A stretch of DNA of 64,000 bases, from the NCBI GenBank assembly GCA_029265995.1, contig JAJUFM010000001.1:1-64000 (forward strand), read 5' to 3'. The position numbers and the translations under genes were made by a program. Source of the stretch: Rhodospirillaceae bacterium. Its GTDB lineage: Bacteria > Pseudomonadota > Alphaproteobacteria > Kiloniellales > DSM-21159. Under the pieces are notes generated by a model, which was not told the origin of the DNA, searched no databases, and saw only the letters and a program-made list of their open reading frames with translations. This document shows, one piece after another, positions 54,999 through 64,000 of the stretch. Position 1 is the first letter of the stretch; every line of letters starts with the position of its first letter.

Positions 54999-55016
54999 AT
55001 GAACCTTAGATGACAG
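54999..55016 (-). promoter_or_regulatory. Weak candidate PHO box upstream of pstS
   Basis: Minus strand CTGTCAT-CTAA-GGTTCAT; 7-mers with 11-bp period as in the CTGTCAT-(4)-CTGTCAT consensus; second half poor (TCAT matches only). Confidence 0.4.
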
Positions 55017-55124
55017 CCAACACGATAATCCGACGCAGCTTGCAGCTATGTGACGGAGCCATGACTGTCGCTTCGACTGTCGAGACGCGAAACGCTCTCT
55101 TGCTGCTCAAGCCGCGGGTGCTGC

Positions 55125-55817
55125 TCAAGCCACTGGGCGGTCCAAGGCATAGCCTGCCGAGCGGACCGTGCGGATAAGATCGGGAAGGCCACCATCATTG
55201 AGGGCCTTTCGCAGTCGCCGAATATGAACATCAACCGTGCGCTGCTCCACATAGACGTCCCGGCCCCACACGGCATCCAGCAGCTGCTCCCGGGAAAAGA
55301 CGCGCCCCGGCTGCTGCAGAAAATGGCGCAGAAGCCGAAATTCAGTCGGCCCCAAGTGGAGGTCGCGCTCGCCCCGGCGCACGCGATGGGCCGTCAGATC
55401 CATAGTGAGATCCTCGAAGGACAATTCGTCCGCGGCCGCCATCGGGGCGGCCCGGCGCAGCACGGCGCGCACGCGCGCCAGCAATTCTGCCGGAGAAAAG
55501 GGCTTGGTAATATAGTCGTCCGCCCCGCTTTCCAGTCCGCGCACCTTGTCGGTTTCTTCACTGCGCGCCGTGAGCAGGATAATCGGGGTCTCGCGGGTGG
55601 CCGGTTCACGCCGAAGTTGCCTGCAGACATGCAAGCCGCTCAACAGCGGCAGCATCCAATCGAGCAGAATCAGATCCGGCTGTTCTTCCTTGGCGACTAC
55701 CAGCGCCTCTTCACCATCATGTGCCTCGACGAGGCGAAACCCCTCCTTCTCGAGGTTGTATCGCAAGAGGGTGATCAAGGCCGCTTCATCCTCGACCAGA
55801 AGGATGGTGGGTTTCAT
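55125..55817 (-). CDS. phoB: Phosphate regulon response regulator PhoB
   Basis: 230 aa; ILLVEDEAALITLLRYNLEKEGF, LGPTEFRLLRHFLQQPGRVFSREQLLDAVWGRDVYVEQRTVDVHIRRLRKAL. Confidence 0.95.
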   Translation of the reverse strand: MKPTILLVEDEAALITLLRYNLEKEGFRLVEAHDGEEALVVAKEEQPDLILLDWMLPLLSGLHVCRQLRREPATRETPIILLTARSEETDKVRGLESGADDYITKPFSPAELLARVRAVLRRAAPMAAADELSFEDLTMDLTAHRVRRGERDLHLGPTEFRLLRHFLQQPGRVFSREQLLDAVWGRDVYVEQRTVDVHIRRLRKALNDGGLPDLIRTVRSAGYALDRPVA

Positions 55818-56563
55818 TCCTGCTCGTCTCCTCGACTACCTTCCACGTCATCAGGCGTGACCACGGCGTAGTTCGCCGCATCGCTCTTGGGTCTCGCACC
55901 TTCCAGCCGCTCGCCGGTAACCATGAAATGAACCACTTCCGCGATGTTGGTGGCATGGTCGCCGATGCGCTCGATGTTCCTGGCGATGAACAACAGGTGG
56001 GTGGCGGAGGTGATGTTGCGTGGATCTTCCATCATGTAGGTCAGCGTCGCCCGGAACAGGCCGGTGTACATTTCGTCCACCTCCTGATCCCGTTCCCAGA
56101 CATCCACTGCCGCCGCAGCGTCGCGTTTGAGGTAGGCATCCAGCACCTGCTTGATGCCCGCTTGAACCAAGCGTGTCATGCGCGGAAGCGCATTGAAGGT
56201 TTCGATTTGCCGGGTCTGCCAAAGTGGCAGGGATCGCTTGGCGATGTTCTTGGCGTAGTCGCCAATGCGTTCCAGATCCGCAGAAATTCTCAGGGCGGCG
56301 ATGACACTGCGCAGATCACTCGCCATCGGCTGTCGCAAGGCGAGAATGCGCACGACGGCTTCGTCTACTTCCTGCTCCAGTTCATCCAGGCGTTCATCCC
56401 CCCGGATCGTCTGTTGAGCGAGCTCGCTGTCGCCCGTAGCCAACGCCTTGACGGCGGCGGCGAGCTGCGCCTCAGCCATGCCGCCCATGCGGGCGATCAG
56501 CCCGTCCAGAGCCTGCAGCTCCTCGGAATAGGCCTTGAAGATATGTTCGGACTGTCCCGCCAT
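55814..56563 (-). CDS. phoU: Phosphate signalling complex protein PhoU
   Basis: 249 aa; MAEAQLAAAVKALATGD, LRSVIAALRISADLERIGDYAKNIAKR, IGDHATNIAEVVHFMVTGE. Confidence 0.95.
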   Translation of the reverse strand: MAGQSEHIFKAYSEELQALDGLIARMGGMAEAQLAAAVKALATGDSELAQQTIRGDERLDELEQEVDEAVVRILALRQPMASDLRSVIAALRISADLERIGDYAKNIAKRSLPLWQTRQIETFNALPRMTRLVQAGIKQVLDAYLKRDAAAAVDVWERDQEVDEMYTGLFRATLTYMMEDPRNITSATHLLFIARNIERIGDHATNIAEVVHFMVTGERLEGARPKSDAANYAVVTPDDVEGSRGDEQE

Positions 56564-56729
56564 TGCTGCTGCCCCTTAGGATCGAGTTTCGCGGTGCGCG
56601 CCAACCTTTAACAATCGGCGGGAGCGTCACTGTCCAACCGAGTTGGTAGGGCCGCCTTCTTACACAAGGTGCGCCCGCCGCCGCTCGCGACCTGCTACGC
56701 TTTTGTGACTGCGGTAATATTACAGGGAG

Positions 56730-56747
56730 ATGAAGCTTTTATGACCG
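56730..56747 (-). promoter_or_regulatory. Candidate PHO box upstream of phoU-phoB
   Basis: Minus strand CGGTCAT-AAAA-GCTTCAT in the phoR-phoU gap; close to CTGTCAT-(4 nt)-CTGTCAT with exact 11-bp spacing. Confidence 0.5.
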
Positions 56748-56750
56748 CGT

Positions 56751-58235
56751 TCAACGGGCGGTGGCCATCTTGGTGCCTGGCAACGCTGCGGGATTTGCTT
56801 CCAAGGCCTCCGCTGCCAGCGGCAGATAGACGGAAAAGCATGAGCCTTCGCCTGGCGTGCTATCGATCTGAAGCAGGCCGCGGTGCCGATTGACGATGTG
56901 CTTTACGATCGCAAGACCCAGGCCGGTTCCTCCTTGTTGGCGTGAACGCGCTGTATCGACCCGGTAAAAGCGCTCGGTCAGCCGAACCAGATGCTCACGC
57001 TCGATCCCCTCGCCTTGATCGACCACGCTTACCGCCAGGCAGGTGGTCCCTATGCGGCGGGCCCGCAGATCGTCGGCCGGCTCGGCAACCCGCCCCTCGA
57101 TGCGGATGGCCGTGCCCTCCCGGCCGTACTTGAGCGCATTATCCATGAGGTTCTGAAAGACCTGGGCGAGCTCGTCCGGATCCCCCACCACGAGCGTAGA
57201 AGAAGGTAGATCTACCTCGATCTCCATCTCCCGCTCCTGCGCTCGCAGCGTCATGCCCTTGGCGAGGGTTCGAACCGTGGCTGCCACATCCACCCGTCCA
57301 TCCGGCAGGCTGTGTTCGCGCAGCTCGATGCGCGAGAGGCTGAGCAGATCTTCCACCAGACGGGCCATGCGCCACGCCTGGTCATGCATGATGGGAAGAA
57401 AGCTTGCTAGAGCTTGCCGATCCTCCTTGGCGGGTCCCTGCAGCGTCTCGATGAATCCAAGCAAACTCGACAAGGGCGTGCGCAGCTCGTGGCTCGCATT
57501 CGCGACGAAATCGGCCCGCAGTTCTTCCGTACGGCGGATCGCCGTCAGGTCGTGGAGCGCTACAACGGCAGTAGTGTCACTCCCCTCCACCGTTGGAATG
57601 GTTAAGACGACGATGTGCGCACTCAGGTGCCGGGTTATGTTGCCGGGCAAATCGAACTCCACCGCGTCTGGCTTCTCACCCCGAAATGCCGCTTCCACGG
57701 CGGTCAGGAGGTCGGGATGGCGAATGATCTCGACCAATTCGCGGCCCGCCAGGTCGCCGCCAAGAAGCTCCTCCGCCGCTTCGTTGGCTCGCAAGACATG
57801 TCCGGTGTTATCCAGAACCAGCAGCGGGTCCGGCAGGTTCGATAAAATGACGCTTCCTGCCGCCATCGCGCTTTCCACACGTTGCTGCTGCTGCTCCTGC
57901 TGCCGGGCGGTTTCTCGAAGCGCCTCAGCAAGCTGAGGCGTTAGAAAAGGTGAGCCAACCTGCCAGTGCTGCTCCATACCGATCGAGGCGCGACCGCCTC
58001 GCCGGAGCTTCCCGAGGTACAGCAGAATCCAGTCCAGATGCTGAAAGTGATTGATCAGCATTGGCAGGAGCATTGCCAGGACCGCGAGGACGGCAACCAC
58101 TGCCCATATCCACGCGAGCAAGCCCGCGAGCGCCAATCCCGCGAGTACCAGCATCATCGGCGCGGTTAGTGCAATTAATGCAAACGCAACCCTTCGCGCC
58201 ATTGGCGGCGGCTCCATAAATAATCCGTAACACAA
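56751..58235 (-). CDS. phoR: Phosphate regulon sensor histidine kinase PhoR
   Basis: Two TM segments, PAS, FVANASHELRTPLSSLLGFIETLQGPAKED, QQGGTGLGLAIVKHIVNRHRG. True start may be internal (MEPPPMARR). Confidence 0.92.
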   Translation of the reverse strand: MCYGLFMEPPPMARRVAFALIALTAPMMLVLAGLALAGLLAWIWAVVAVLAVLAMLLPMLINHFQHLDWILLYLGKLRRGGRASIGMEQHWQVGSPFLTPQLAEALRETARQQEQQQQRVESAMAAGSVILSNLPDPLLVLDNTGHVLRANEAAEELLGGDLAGRELVEIIRHPDLLTAVEAAFRGEKPDAVEFDLPGNITRHLSAHIVVLTIPTVEGSDTTAVVALHDLTAIRRTEELRADFVANASHELRTPLSSLLGFIETLQGPAKEDRQALASFLPIMHDQAWRMARLVEDLLSLSRIELREHSLPDGRVDVAATVRTLAKGMTLRAQEREMEIEVDLPSSTLVVGDPDELAQVFQNLMDNALKYGREGTAIRIEGRVAEPADDLRARRIGTTCLAVSVVDQGEGIEREHLVRLTERFYRVDTARSRQQGGTGLGLAIVKHIVNRHRGLLQIDSTPGEGSCFSVYLPLAAEALEANPAALPGTKMATAR

Positions 58236-58377
58236 AAGTAGCGCGACTAGACGACGCTAGCACCGAAAGATGACATCACCGAGAAGCCTGCGTTACGGTT
58301 TGAGAAGCGGCTGCTCTTGCCTGCCACCAGGCTCACCGGCATCATCATTGTGCGACATGATTTCAACGGCGGTGACA

Positions 58378-58773
58378 ATGAAGACGGTGCTTCGCGCGCG
58401 ACAGGCCGCGCTCTTTGTCGGAAGTCTGGCGTTTCTCGCCGGCTGTAGCAGCACGCCCCAGCGCCCTCCGCCCGGTGAGCAGGAAGCCTTCATCGTCATC
58501 GGCGTCCCCCGCGTCGCAAGCGTGGCCTCAGAAAAGAAAAGCTATGACTGTGACGGATTGTCGGTAAGGGTGGAATACATCAACGCCGGCGACAGTTCGC
58601 TGGCCGTGCTGGAGTTCGACGAGGAATTTGTCGTCGCTTCGAACGTCCTTTCAGGCTCCGGGGCGCGCTATGCCGGAAAGCAGTATATTTGGTGGGTGAA
58701 GGGTGAAGAGGCCCAGTTCGAGAACCTGATGGCGGACGATCCGCAACCGCGCCAGTGCCAGGTAACCTCGTGA
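58378..58773 (+). CDS. MliC-like lipoprotein (C-type lysozyme inhibitor family)
   Basis: Start 58378 (MKTVLRARQAALFVGSLAFLAGCSS, lipobox); SYDCDGLSVRVEYINAGDSSLAVLEFDEEFVVASNVLSGSGARYAGKQYIWWVKGEEAQFE fits the MliC pattern. Confidence 0.7.
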   Translation: MKTVLRARQAALFVGSLAFLAGCSSTPQRPPPGEQEAFIVIGVPRVASVASEKKSYDCDGLSVRVEYINAGDSSLAVLEFDEEFVVASNVLSGSGARYAGKQYIWWVKGEEAQFENLMADDPQPRQCQVTS

Positions 58774-58810
58774 CGCGAACCCTATCTCGGTCTGTTTCTG
58801 GAAGCCCATC

Positions 58811-59395
58811 ATGACAAGCATCATCGGCATCTCCGGCAGCCTCCGACAGGGCTCCTTCAACACGCGATTAATGCTAGCGGCTGCGGCTCGAATGCCCGAT
58901 GGCGCGCTAATGGAAACCGCGACCATCCACGGCATTCCGCTCTACGACGGCGATGTGGAGGAGCGGGAAGGCGTTCCCGCCGCTGCCGCAGCCCTGAAGG
59001 AGCGCATTGCCGTAGCAGACGGCCTGCTGCTCTTCACGCCGGAGTACAACAATTCCATCCCCGGGCCTTTCAAGAACGCGATCGATTGGCTTACCCGGCC
59101 AAGCAGCGACGTGCCGCGTGTCTTCCGAGGCAAGCCGACGGCCCTGATGGGCGCAACGCCCGGTGGCTTCGGGACCAACCTCGCACAAGCAGCCTGGCTG
59201 CCGGTGCTGCGCCAACTCGGGGTGGAAGCCTGGTTTGGCGCCCGACTGCACGTCGCGCGTGCACCCGATGCCTTCGATGAGGATGGCGTCCTGAAGAGCG
59301 AACCCCTGGATCGGCAACTGAGGGCTTTTCTTGCCGGCTTCACGGAGTTCGTGAAACAGATCAAGGGCCGACAGGTGGACTCGCTCTCTAGCTGA
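58811..59395 (+). CDS. NADPH-dependent FMN reductase family protein
   Basis: 194 aa; IIGISGSLRQGSFNTRLMLAAAA, LLLFTPEYNNSIPGPFKNAIDWLTRP. Confidence 0.93.
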   Translation: MTSIIGISGSLRQGSFNTRLMLAAAARMPDGALMETATIHGIPLYDGDVEEREGVPAAAAALKERIAVADGLLLFTPEYNNSIPGPFKNAIDWLTRPSSDVPRVFRGKPTALMGATPGGFGTNLAQAAWLPVLRQLGVEAWFGARLHVARAPDAFDEDGVLKSEPLDRQLRAFLAGFTEFVKQIKGRQVDSLSS

Positions 59396-59492
59396 GCGCC
59401 GCAGAGCGAGCTGCTCGCCTACACTTCAAACAAACCACGAGATTTGGGGAGTACGGGCCACTCGGCCCGTACCCGCTCGGAGCCTGCGCCCG

Positions 59493-59945
59493 CTACTGGA
59501 AGAATTCTATATTGGTGCGCGAACGCAGCTCGACCAGATCGACGCAGTCCTGCCGCGCCCCTTCTTCATCCGCACAGGGACCAATATCGTTCAACAGCAC
59601 GCGGTCGATGCTCTCGCACTGCAGGTCCGAGAGATCGAAGAGCTTTACGACCGAGCGATCCGCGCGAAGCGGGGCAGCCTCCACGGCGATCCGCCGGGCG
59701 ATGACCCCTTCGCCGTCGAACAGCACGAGGTCCAGGCGAAACTCCTCGAAGCGGCTGCTATGGCCGTTCTCAAAAAGCAGATACGCGCGGCAAGCATTGT
59801 CGAGCTGCTCAACCTTGTTGAGCTCTACGACAACCGTTTGCCCTGTGGCGGCAGCCTCTGGCTCCGTCTGAGCGAGGGAGGGAGCCGTGGCTCCGATCAA
59901 ACTGGCGGCGATCAAGGCGCCAAGGAACTTGATGCGGCAACGCAT
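59493..59945 (-). CDS. Conserved exported protein of unknown function
   Basis: 150 aa, signal peptide (FLGALIAASLIGATAPSLAQ), four cysteines, beta-rich body (LFENGHSSRFEEFRLDLVLFDGEGVIARRIAVEAAPLRADRSVVKLFDL). Confidence 0.7.
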   Translation of the reverse strand: MRCRIKFLGALIAASLIGATAPSLAQTEPEAAATGQTVVVELNKVEQLDNACRAYLLFENGHSSRFEEFRLDLVLFDGEGVIARRIAVEAAPLRADRSVVKLFDLSDLQCESIDRVLLNDIGPCADEEGARQDCVDLVELRSRTNIEFFQ

Positions 59946-60157
59946 TTCTAGGTTCTACCTCCCCCGTAAGACATGAAGCGGGCGGCAGCATAGATCAGAT
60001 CTCGATCCGATGGAATCATGCAACGCAGTCCCTTTTGCCGTTGTTGGGGGACAGGCTTTGCTATTGAAGGCAAACTCTTCTCGACCAGCGCCGGTCGGAA
60101 CTGCATGCTGGTCCTTCCGTTCTCTTTCAAGACTCTCATCACACATCGACACTCGCC

Positions 60158-62413
60158 TTGCCCAAAGCTGAACTGCCGCCCTTCCCTGATAAAGAGGCGC
60201 TCCTCGATTTCATCCAGAACGCGGGGCGCCCTCTGGCCATGCGCGACATCGCGCGGCATTTCGACGTGCGCGGCGCCGACCGGCGATTGCTGCGCCAGAT
60301 GGTGAAGGAGTTGGAGGCGGAGGGCGCTTTGGAGCAGCCAGAGCGACGCAAGGTTGCTCCGGTGGGAGCGCTTCCGGCGGTCGCCGTCCTTGAAATCTCC
60401 GGCGTCGATGAGGATGGAGAGCTCCTGGCACGCCCGGTGCGAGAAACCGAGGGTGAAACGCCCTTGATCTACATGGCGCCGGAAAAGCGCGGCCGCTCGG
60501 CCCTGGCGGTGGGGGAGCGAGTGCTGGCAAAGCTCGAGCGCCAGGACGATGGCACCTACAGCGGCGCCGTCATCCGGCGGGTTGGCACCGCGATCAAACA
60601 TGAAGTCCTCGGCATCTACGAGACCGGTCCCCGCGGCGGACGCCTCAAGCCGACGGACAAGCGCGCGAAATACGATTACCGGATCAGCTCCGCCGACTCC
60701 AAGGGCGCTACGCCCGGGGAGCTGGTGCTGGCCGAGACCCGGCCCCATCACAAGCGTGCCGGCGATCGACAGGCAGTCGTGATCGAGCGGCTCGGCAGCC
60801 TCGAAAACCATCGCGCCCTGAGCCTCATCGCCATCCACGAGCACGGCATCCCCACCCGCTTTTCTGAAGCTGCGTTGGCCGAGGCAGCGGCGGCGGGTCC
60901 GGCTTCACCGAACGGCCGGGTCGACCTGCGGGACCTGCCGCTCGTGACGATCGATGGCGCGGATGCCCGGGATTTCGACGACGCTGTCTTTGCCGAGCCC
61001 GACGAGGATCCGAAGAACCCCGGCGGCTGGCATATCGTCGTCGCGATCGCCGACGTCGCCTATTACGTGCGGCCGGAAAGTGCGCTCGATCGCGAGGCGC
61101 GCGAACGGGGAAACTCCGTCTACTTCCCCGATCGTGTCGTTCCGATGCTGCCGGAAGCGCTCTCCAACGGCTGGTGTTCGTTGCGTCCCGAGGAAGACCG
61201 CGCCACCATGGCTGCCCATCTTTGGATCGACGCGAACGGGCGTCTGAAGCGCCAGAAGTTTGTCCGCGGCATTATGCGCTCGGCTGCCCGGCTGACCTAC
61301 GAGCAGGTGCAGTTGGCCCATGATGGCCATCCGGACGATCTGACCGAACCTCTGGCCGAGCAGGTGATCAAGCGCCTGTACGGCGCCTTTACGGCCCTTG
61401 TGAAAGCGCGAGAAAAAAGGGGAACCCTTGATCTGGAGATCCCGGAACGGCGCCCCGTGCTCAACGACGCAGGTCAGGTCATCGGCATCGAGCCTCGGCG
61501 CCGTCTCGACAGTCATCGGCTGATCGAAGAGTTCATGATCCTCGCCAATGTGGCCGCGGCCACGGAACTGGAGAAACGGCGGCAACCCTGCATGTACCGG
61601 GTCCATGATCAGCCCGATAAGGCGCGGGTCGACGCGCTGCGAGAGGTTTTGGAAGGCCTTGGCCTGAAACTCGCGAAAGGTCAGGTACCGAAACCACAGA
61701 CCTTCACCCGCATCCTGGACAAAGTGAAGGGTACCGAAGCCGCACCCGTCGTCAGCGAGCTGATCCTGCGGGCCCAGGCGCAAGCAGTCTACAGCCCGGA
61801 AAATATCGGCCACTTCGGCCTGGCGCTCGCCCGCTACGCCCACTTTACCTCTCCCATCCGGCGCTACGCAGACCTTCTCGTGCACCGGGCCCTGATTACC
61901 GGGTTGAAGCTGGGTTCCGATGGCCTGCCGCCAACCGATGCGGAAACCTTTGCCGAAATCGGCGAGGCCATTTCGATGACGGAGCGCCGGGCTGCTGCCG
62001 CAGAGCGCGATGCCGTAGACCGCATGACCGCTGCCTTCTTGCAGGATCGAATAGGCGAAGTCTTTGCAGGCCGCGTCAGTGGGGTGACCCGCTTTGGCCT
62101 CTTTATCACGCTGGAGGAAAGCGGCGCGGACGGGCTTGTGCCCATCAGCACGCTTCCCAACGACTACTATGTCCACGACGAGCGGCAGCATAGCCTGATC
62201 GGCCGCCGCCACGGGCGCGTCTATACCCTCGGCGAGAAGCTCGCCGTCGAGTTGATCGAAGCGCAGCCGCTGACTGGCGGCCTCGTGCTGGGCGTGATCG
62301 AGACAGACGAGCAAGAACACACCCCTTCAGGACGCTCAACTAAAGGCAGCAAAAAGAAGAAACCGAATGGGGGCAGGGGCAAAAGATCCTCGACGCGCCG
62401 TCGCAACCTATAG
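60158..62413 (+). CDS. rnr: Ribonuclease R
   Basis: 751 aa from a TTG start; ITIDGADARDFDDAVFAEPD, HFTSPIRRYADLLVHRALI, S1 domain, basic C-terminal tail KGSKKKKPNGGRGKRSSTRRR. Confidence 0.95.
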   Translation: MPKAELPPFPDKEALLDFIQNAGRPLAMRDIARHFDVRGADRRLLRQMVKELEAEGALEQPERRKVAPVGALPAVAVLEISGVDEDGELLARPVRETEGETPLIYMAPEKRGRSALAVGERVLAKLERQDDGTYSGAVIRRVGTAIKHEVLGIYETGPRGGRLKPTDKRAKYDYRISSADSKGATPGELVLAETRPHHKRAGDRQAVVIERLGSLENHRALSLIAIHEHGIPTRFSEAALAEAAAAGPASPNGRVDLRDLPLVTIDGADARDFDDAVFAEPDEDPKNPGGWHIVVAIADVAYYVRPESALDREARERGNSVYFPDRVVPMLPEALSNGWCSLRPEEDRATMAAHLWIDANGRLKRQKFVRGIMRSAARLTYEQVQLAHDGHPDDLTEPLAEQVIKRLYGAFTALVKAREKRGTLDLEIPERRPVLNDAGQVIGIEPRRRLDSHRLIEEFMILANVAAATELEKRRQPCMYRVHDQPDKARVDALREVLEGLGLKLAKGQVPKPQTFTRILDKVKGTEAAPVVSELILRAQAQAVYSPENIGHFGLALARYAHFTSPIRRYADLLVHRALITGLKLGSDGLPPTDAETFAEIGEAISMTERRAAAAERDAVDRMTAAFLQDRIGEVFAGRVSGVTRFGLFITLEESGADGLVPISTLPNDYYVHDERQHSLIGRRHGRVYTLGEKLAVELIEAQPLTGGLVLGVIETDEQEHTPSGRSTKGSKKKKPNGGRGKRSSTRRRNL

Positions 62414-62489
62414 ATTCCAGATGACTCTGCAGTAGTCTTTACGCTTAGATGGGGCGAGCCCGTAGAAGCTGTAGGACATCTATTGCAAT

Positions 62490-64000
62490 ATGAAACGGCA
62501 CACAGCCATGGCCCGACCGACCAAGGCCGCTGGCCTTTTGATCGGGCTCCTGTTTCTTGTCGCCTGCACCGCCGGTAACGCTGGCTACTCCAGCGCTGAA
62601 TATGATCGGCGCCTCGCAGCCCGTCTCTTTACAGCTGGCTATCAGGACATCGCCGCCGTTTACATCAACGAGGTTCCGCCGCTGCAACTCGCCGCGGCTG
62701 GGCTGAGCGAATTGCATGAGATGGATGAGCGTCTGCAGCTGCGGCAGCCTGATGATCACACTTTGCAGTTGGTGGTCGATGAAGAGCCGACCCGCTCCTA
62801 TCGTTTGCCTGCCGAAGACGACTATTCTGCCTGGGGTGGTCTTACGGCTATGGTCCTCGAGGACGCCCGGACGCACTCTTCCTCTCTATCCGCTGCTGAA
62901 AGCGAAACCCTTTATTCGACCGTTTTTCGCGGCATTGTGAGCGAGCTGGACAGCTACTCTCGCTACTCTGGCCGCGACACCGCCAAGGAAAATCGGGCAA
63001 CCCGCACCGGCTTTGGTGGGATAGGTGTCCGCATCCGCCCAGAAGAAGAAGGTGTTCGCGTCCTTTCTGTGATGGAAGAGACTCCGGCGGAAGCCGCCGG
63101 TTTGCAAAGCCATGATCTCATTGTCGAGATTGACGGCGAGGCGGCCGGAAATCTCGATCAGCTGGAGGTGGTACATCGTCTGCGCGGGCCGATCGGCACG
63201 CGCGTCACGCTTCTGCTGCGCCGCGAAAAGGCGCCGGAGCCTGTCGCTGTTGAAGTAAAGCGCGCGCATATCGTGCCCCAGACGGTTCACCTCCACATCG
63301 AAGAGAATGTCGCGGTGTTCCGCATCAGCGGCTTCAATCACGCGAGTACCGCAACGCTGCGCCACAAGCTCAAGGAGGTCGAGAAGACCCATGGCGACGA
63401 GTTGCGCGGCTACATACTGGATCTTCGCTCGAACCCAGGGGGTCTACTGGATCAGGCAGTCAGCGTGGCCGACCTCTTCCTGGAAAAGGGACGGATCGTC
63501 TCCACGCACGGCCGTCACCCAGACAGCCACCAGTATTTCGACTCCCGCGAGGATCCGCACGCGACGCAGCGGCCGATGATCGTCCTCGTTAACGGCAACT
63601 CTGCTTCTGCGTCGGAAATCGTCGCTGCGGCGCTGCAGGATGCGGGCCGCGCTCTGGTGGTTGGGAGCAACTCCTATGGCAAGGGAACCGTGCAGACGGT
63701 CTTGCGGCTTCCCAACGAAGGGGAATTGACCCTTACCTGGGCGCGGTTTCATGCACCCTCCGGCTATCCGCTCGACCGGCGCGGCATCATGCCGGACGTC
63801 TGCACCAGCGCCTCCGAGACAGAAGAAGAACAGCTTCTCACCCAGGTAAGCCGTGGCGAAAATCGGCTTTATCGCGACCTACGCCAGCGAGAGATCGACG
63901 TGAATGATGAGGAGGAGCTGGCGAGTTTCCGAGCTCACTGCCCGGCTCAGGAGCAGGAATTCGACCGCGACCTGCGCGTGGCACTCCGGCTGCTGCAGGA
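62490..64000 (+). CDS. S41 family C-terminal processing peptidase with PDZ domain, predicted lipoprotein (truncated by the window edge)
   Basis: Not in the ORF track because it runs off the end. ATG 62490: MKRHTAMARPTKAAGLLIGLLFLVACTAG; GFGGIGVRIRPEEEGVRVLSV; VNGNSASASEIVAAALQDAGRALVVGSNSYGKGTVQT. Confidence 0.9.
   Translation, partial: MKRHTAMARPTKAAGLLIGLLFLVACTAGNAGYSSAEYDRRLAARLFTAGYQDIAAVYINEVPPLQLAAAGLSELHEMDERLQLRQPDDHTLQLVVDEEPTRSYRLPAEDDYSAWGGLTAMVLEDARTHSSSLSAAESETLYSTVFRGIVSELDSYSRYSGRDTAKENRATRTGFGGIGVRIRPEEEGVRVLSVMEETPAEAAGLQSHDLIVEIDGEAAGNLDQLEVVHRLRGPIGTRVTLLLRREKAPEPVAVEVKRAHIVPQTVHLHIEENVAVFRISGFNHASTATLRHKLKEVEKTHGDELRGYILDLRSNPGGLLDQAVSVADLFLEKGRIVSTHGRHPDSHQYFDSREDPHATQRPMIVLVNGNSASASEIVAAALQDAGRALVVGSNSYGKGTVQTVLRLPNEGELTLTWARFHAPSGYPLDRRGIMPDVCTSASETEEEQLLTQVSRGENRLYRDLRQREIDVNDEEELASFRAHCPAQEQEFDRDLRVALRLLQ

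Noticed and set aside
55060-55090. CTGTCGCTTCGACTGTC as a PHO box on the plus strand
   Set aside because: Repeat period is 12 rather than 11 bp, and it points away from pstS with no plus-strand gene downstream.
60905-62320. 471-aa minus-strand ORF
   Set aside because: Antisense to rnr; reverse-frame artefact.

Overview
This 64 kb window is a dense, GC-rich chromosomal segment from an alphaproteobacterium. The lineage looks Rhodospirillales-like, inferred from gene content and order only. I found no rRNA, tRNA, CRISPR array, transposase or phage module. In order it carries: the end of an aa3 oxidase cluster (coxF-like, ctaB, ctaD, ctaC); DUF3422; tldD; an RND efflux pair; an L,D-transpeptidase; a thioesterase; the rplU-rpmA-obgE-proB-proA-nadD-rsfS-rlmH block; an EVE protein; a creatininase-family protein; a D-tartrate dehydratase-like enolase; pckA; chvI-chvG followed by a regulatory PTS cluster; otsB-GH15-otsA-glk; a 1778-aa repeat-rich autotransporter; a small secreted protein and a DUF1089-type protein; an FAD hydroxylase/DUF2783/cupin dioxygenase operon; MOSC; HlyU; msrP; dps; a methyltransferase; comF; grxC; a nitrilase; pstSCAB with phoR, phoU and phoB; a MliC-like lipoprotein; an FMN reductase; rnr; and an S41 peptidase running off the right edge. 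The two most notable items are (i) a single uninterrupted ORF that fuses an HPr kinase/phosphorylase domain to a RapZ domain inside the chvIG-PTS operon, and (ii) a giant autotransporter whose passenger is built from about 11 units with paired Q-x-N-x-A-x-Q motifs (curlin-like) alternating with V-x-N-x-G-x-I-x-A-G repeats. Other items are two long imperfect intergenic palindromes, candidate PHO boxes, an ambiguous rsfS start inside an extended nadD ORF, a GH15 enzyme inside a trehalose operon, and an MsrP with both a Tat motif and a lipobox. All calls come from reading the sequence; no database search was run.
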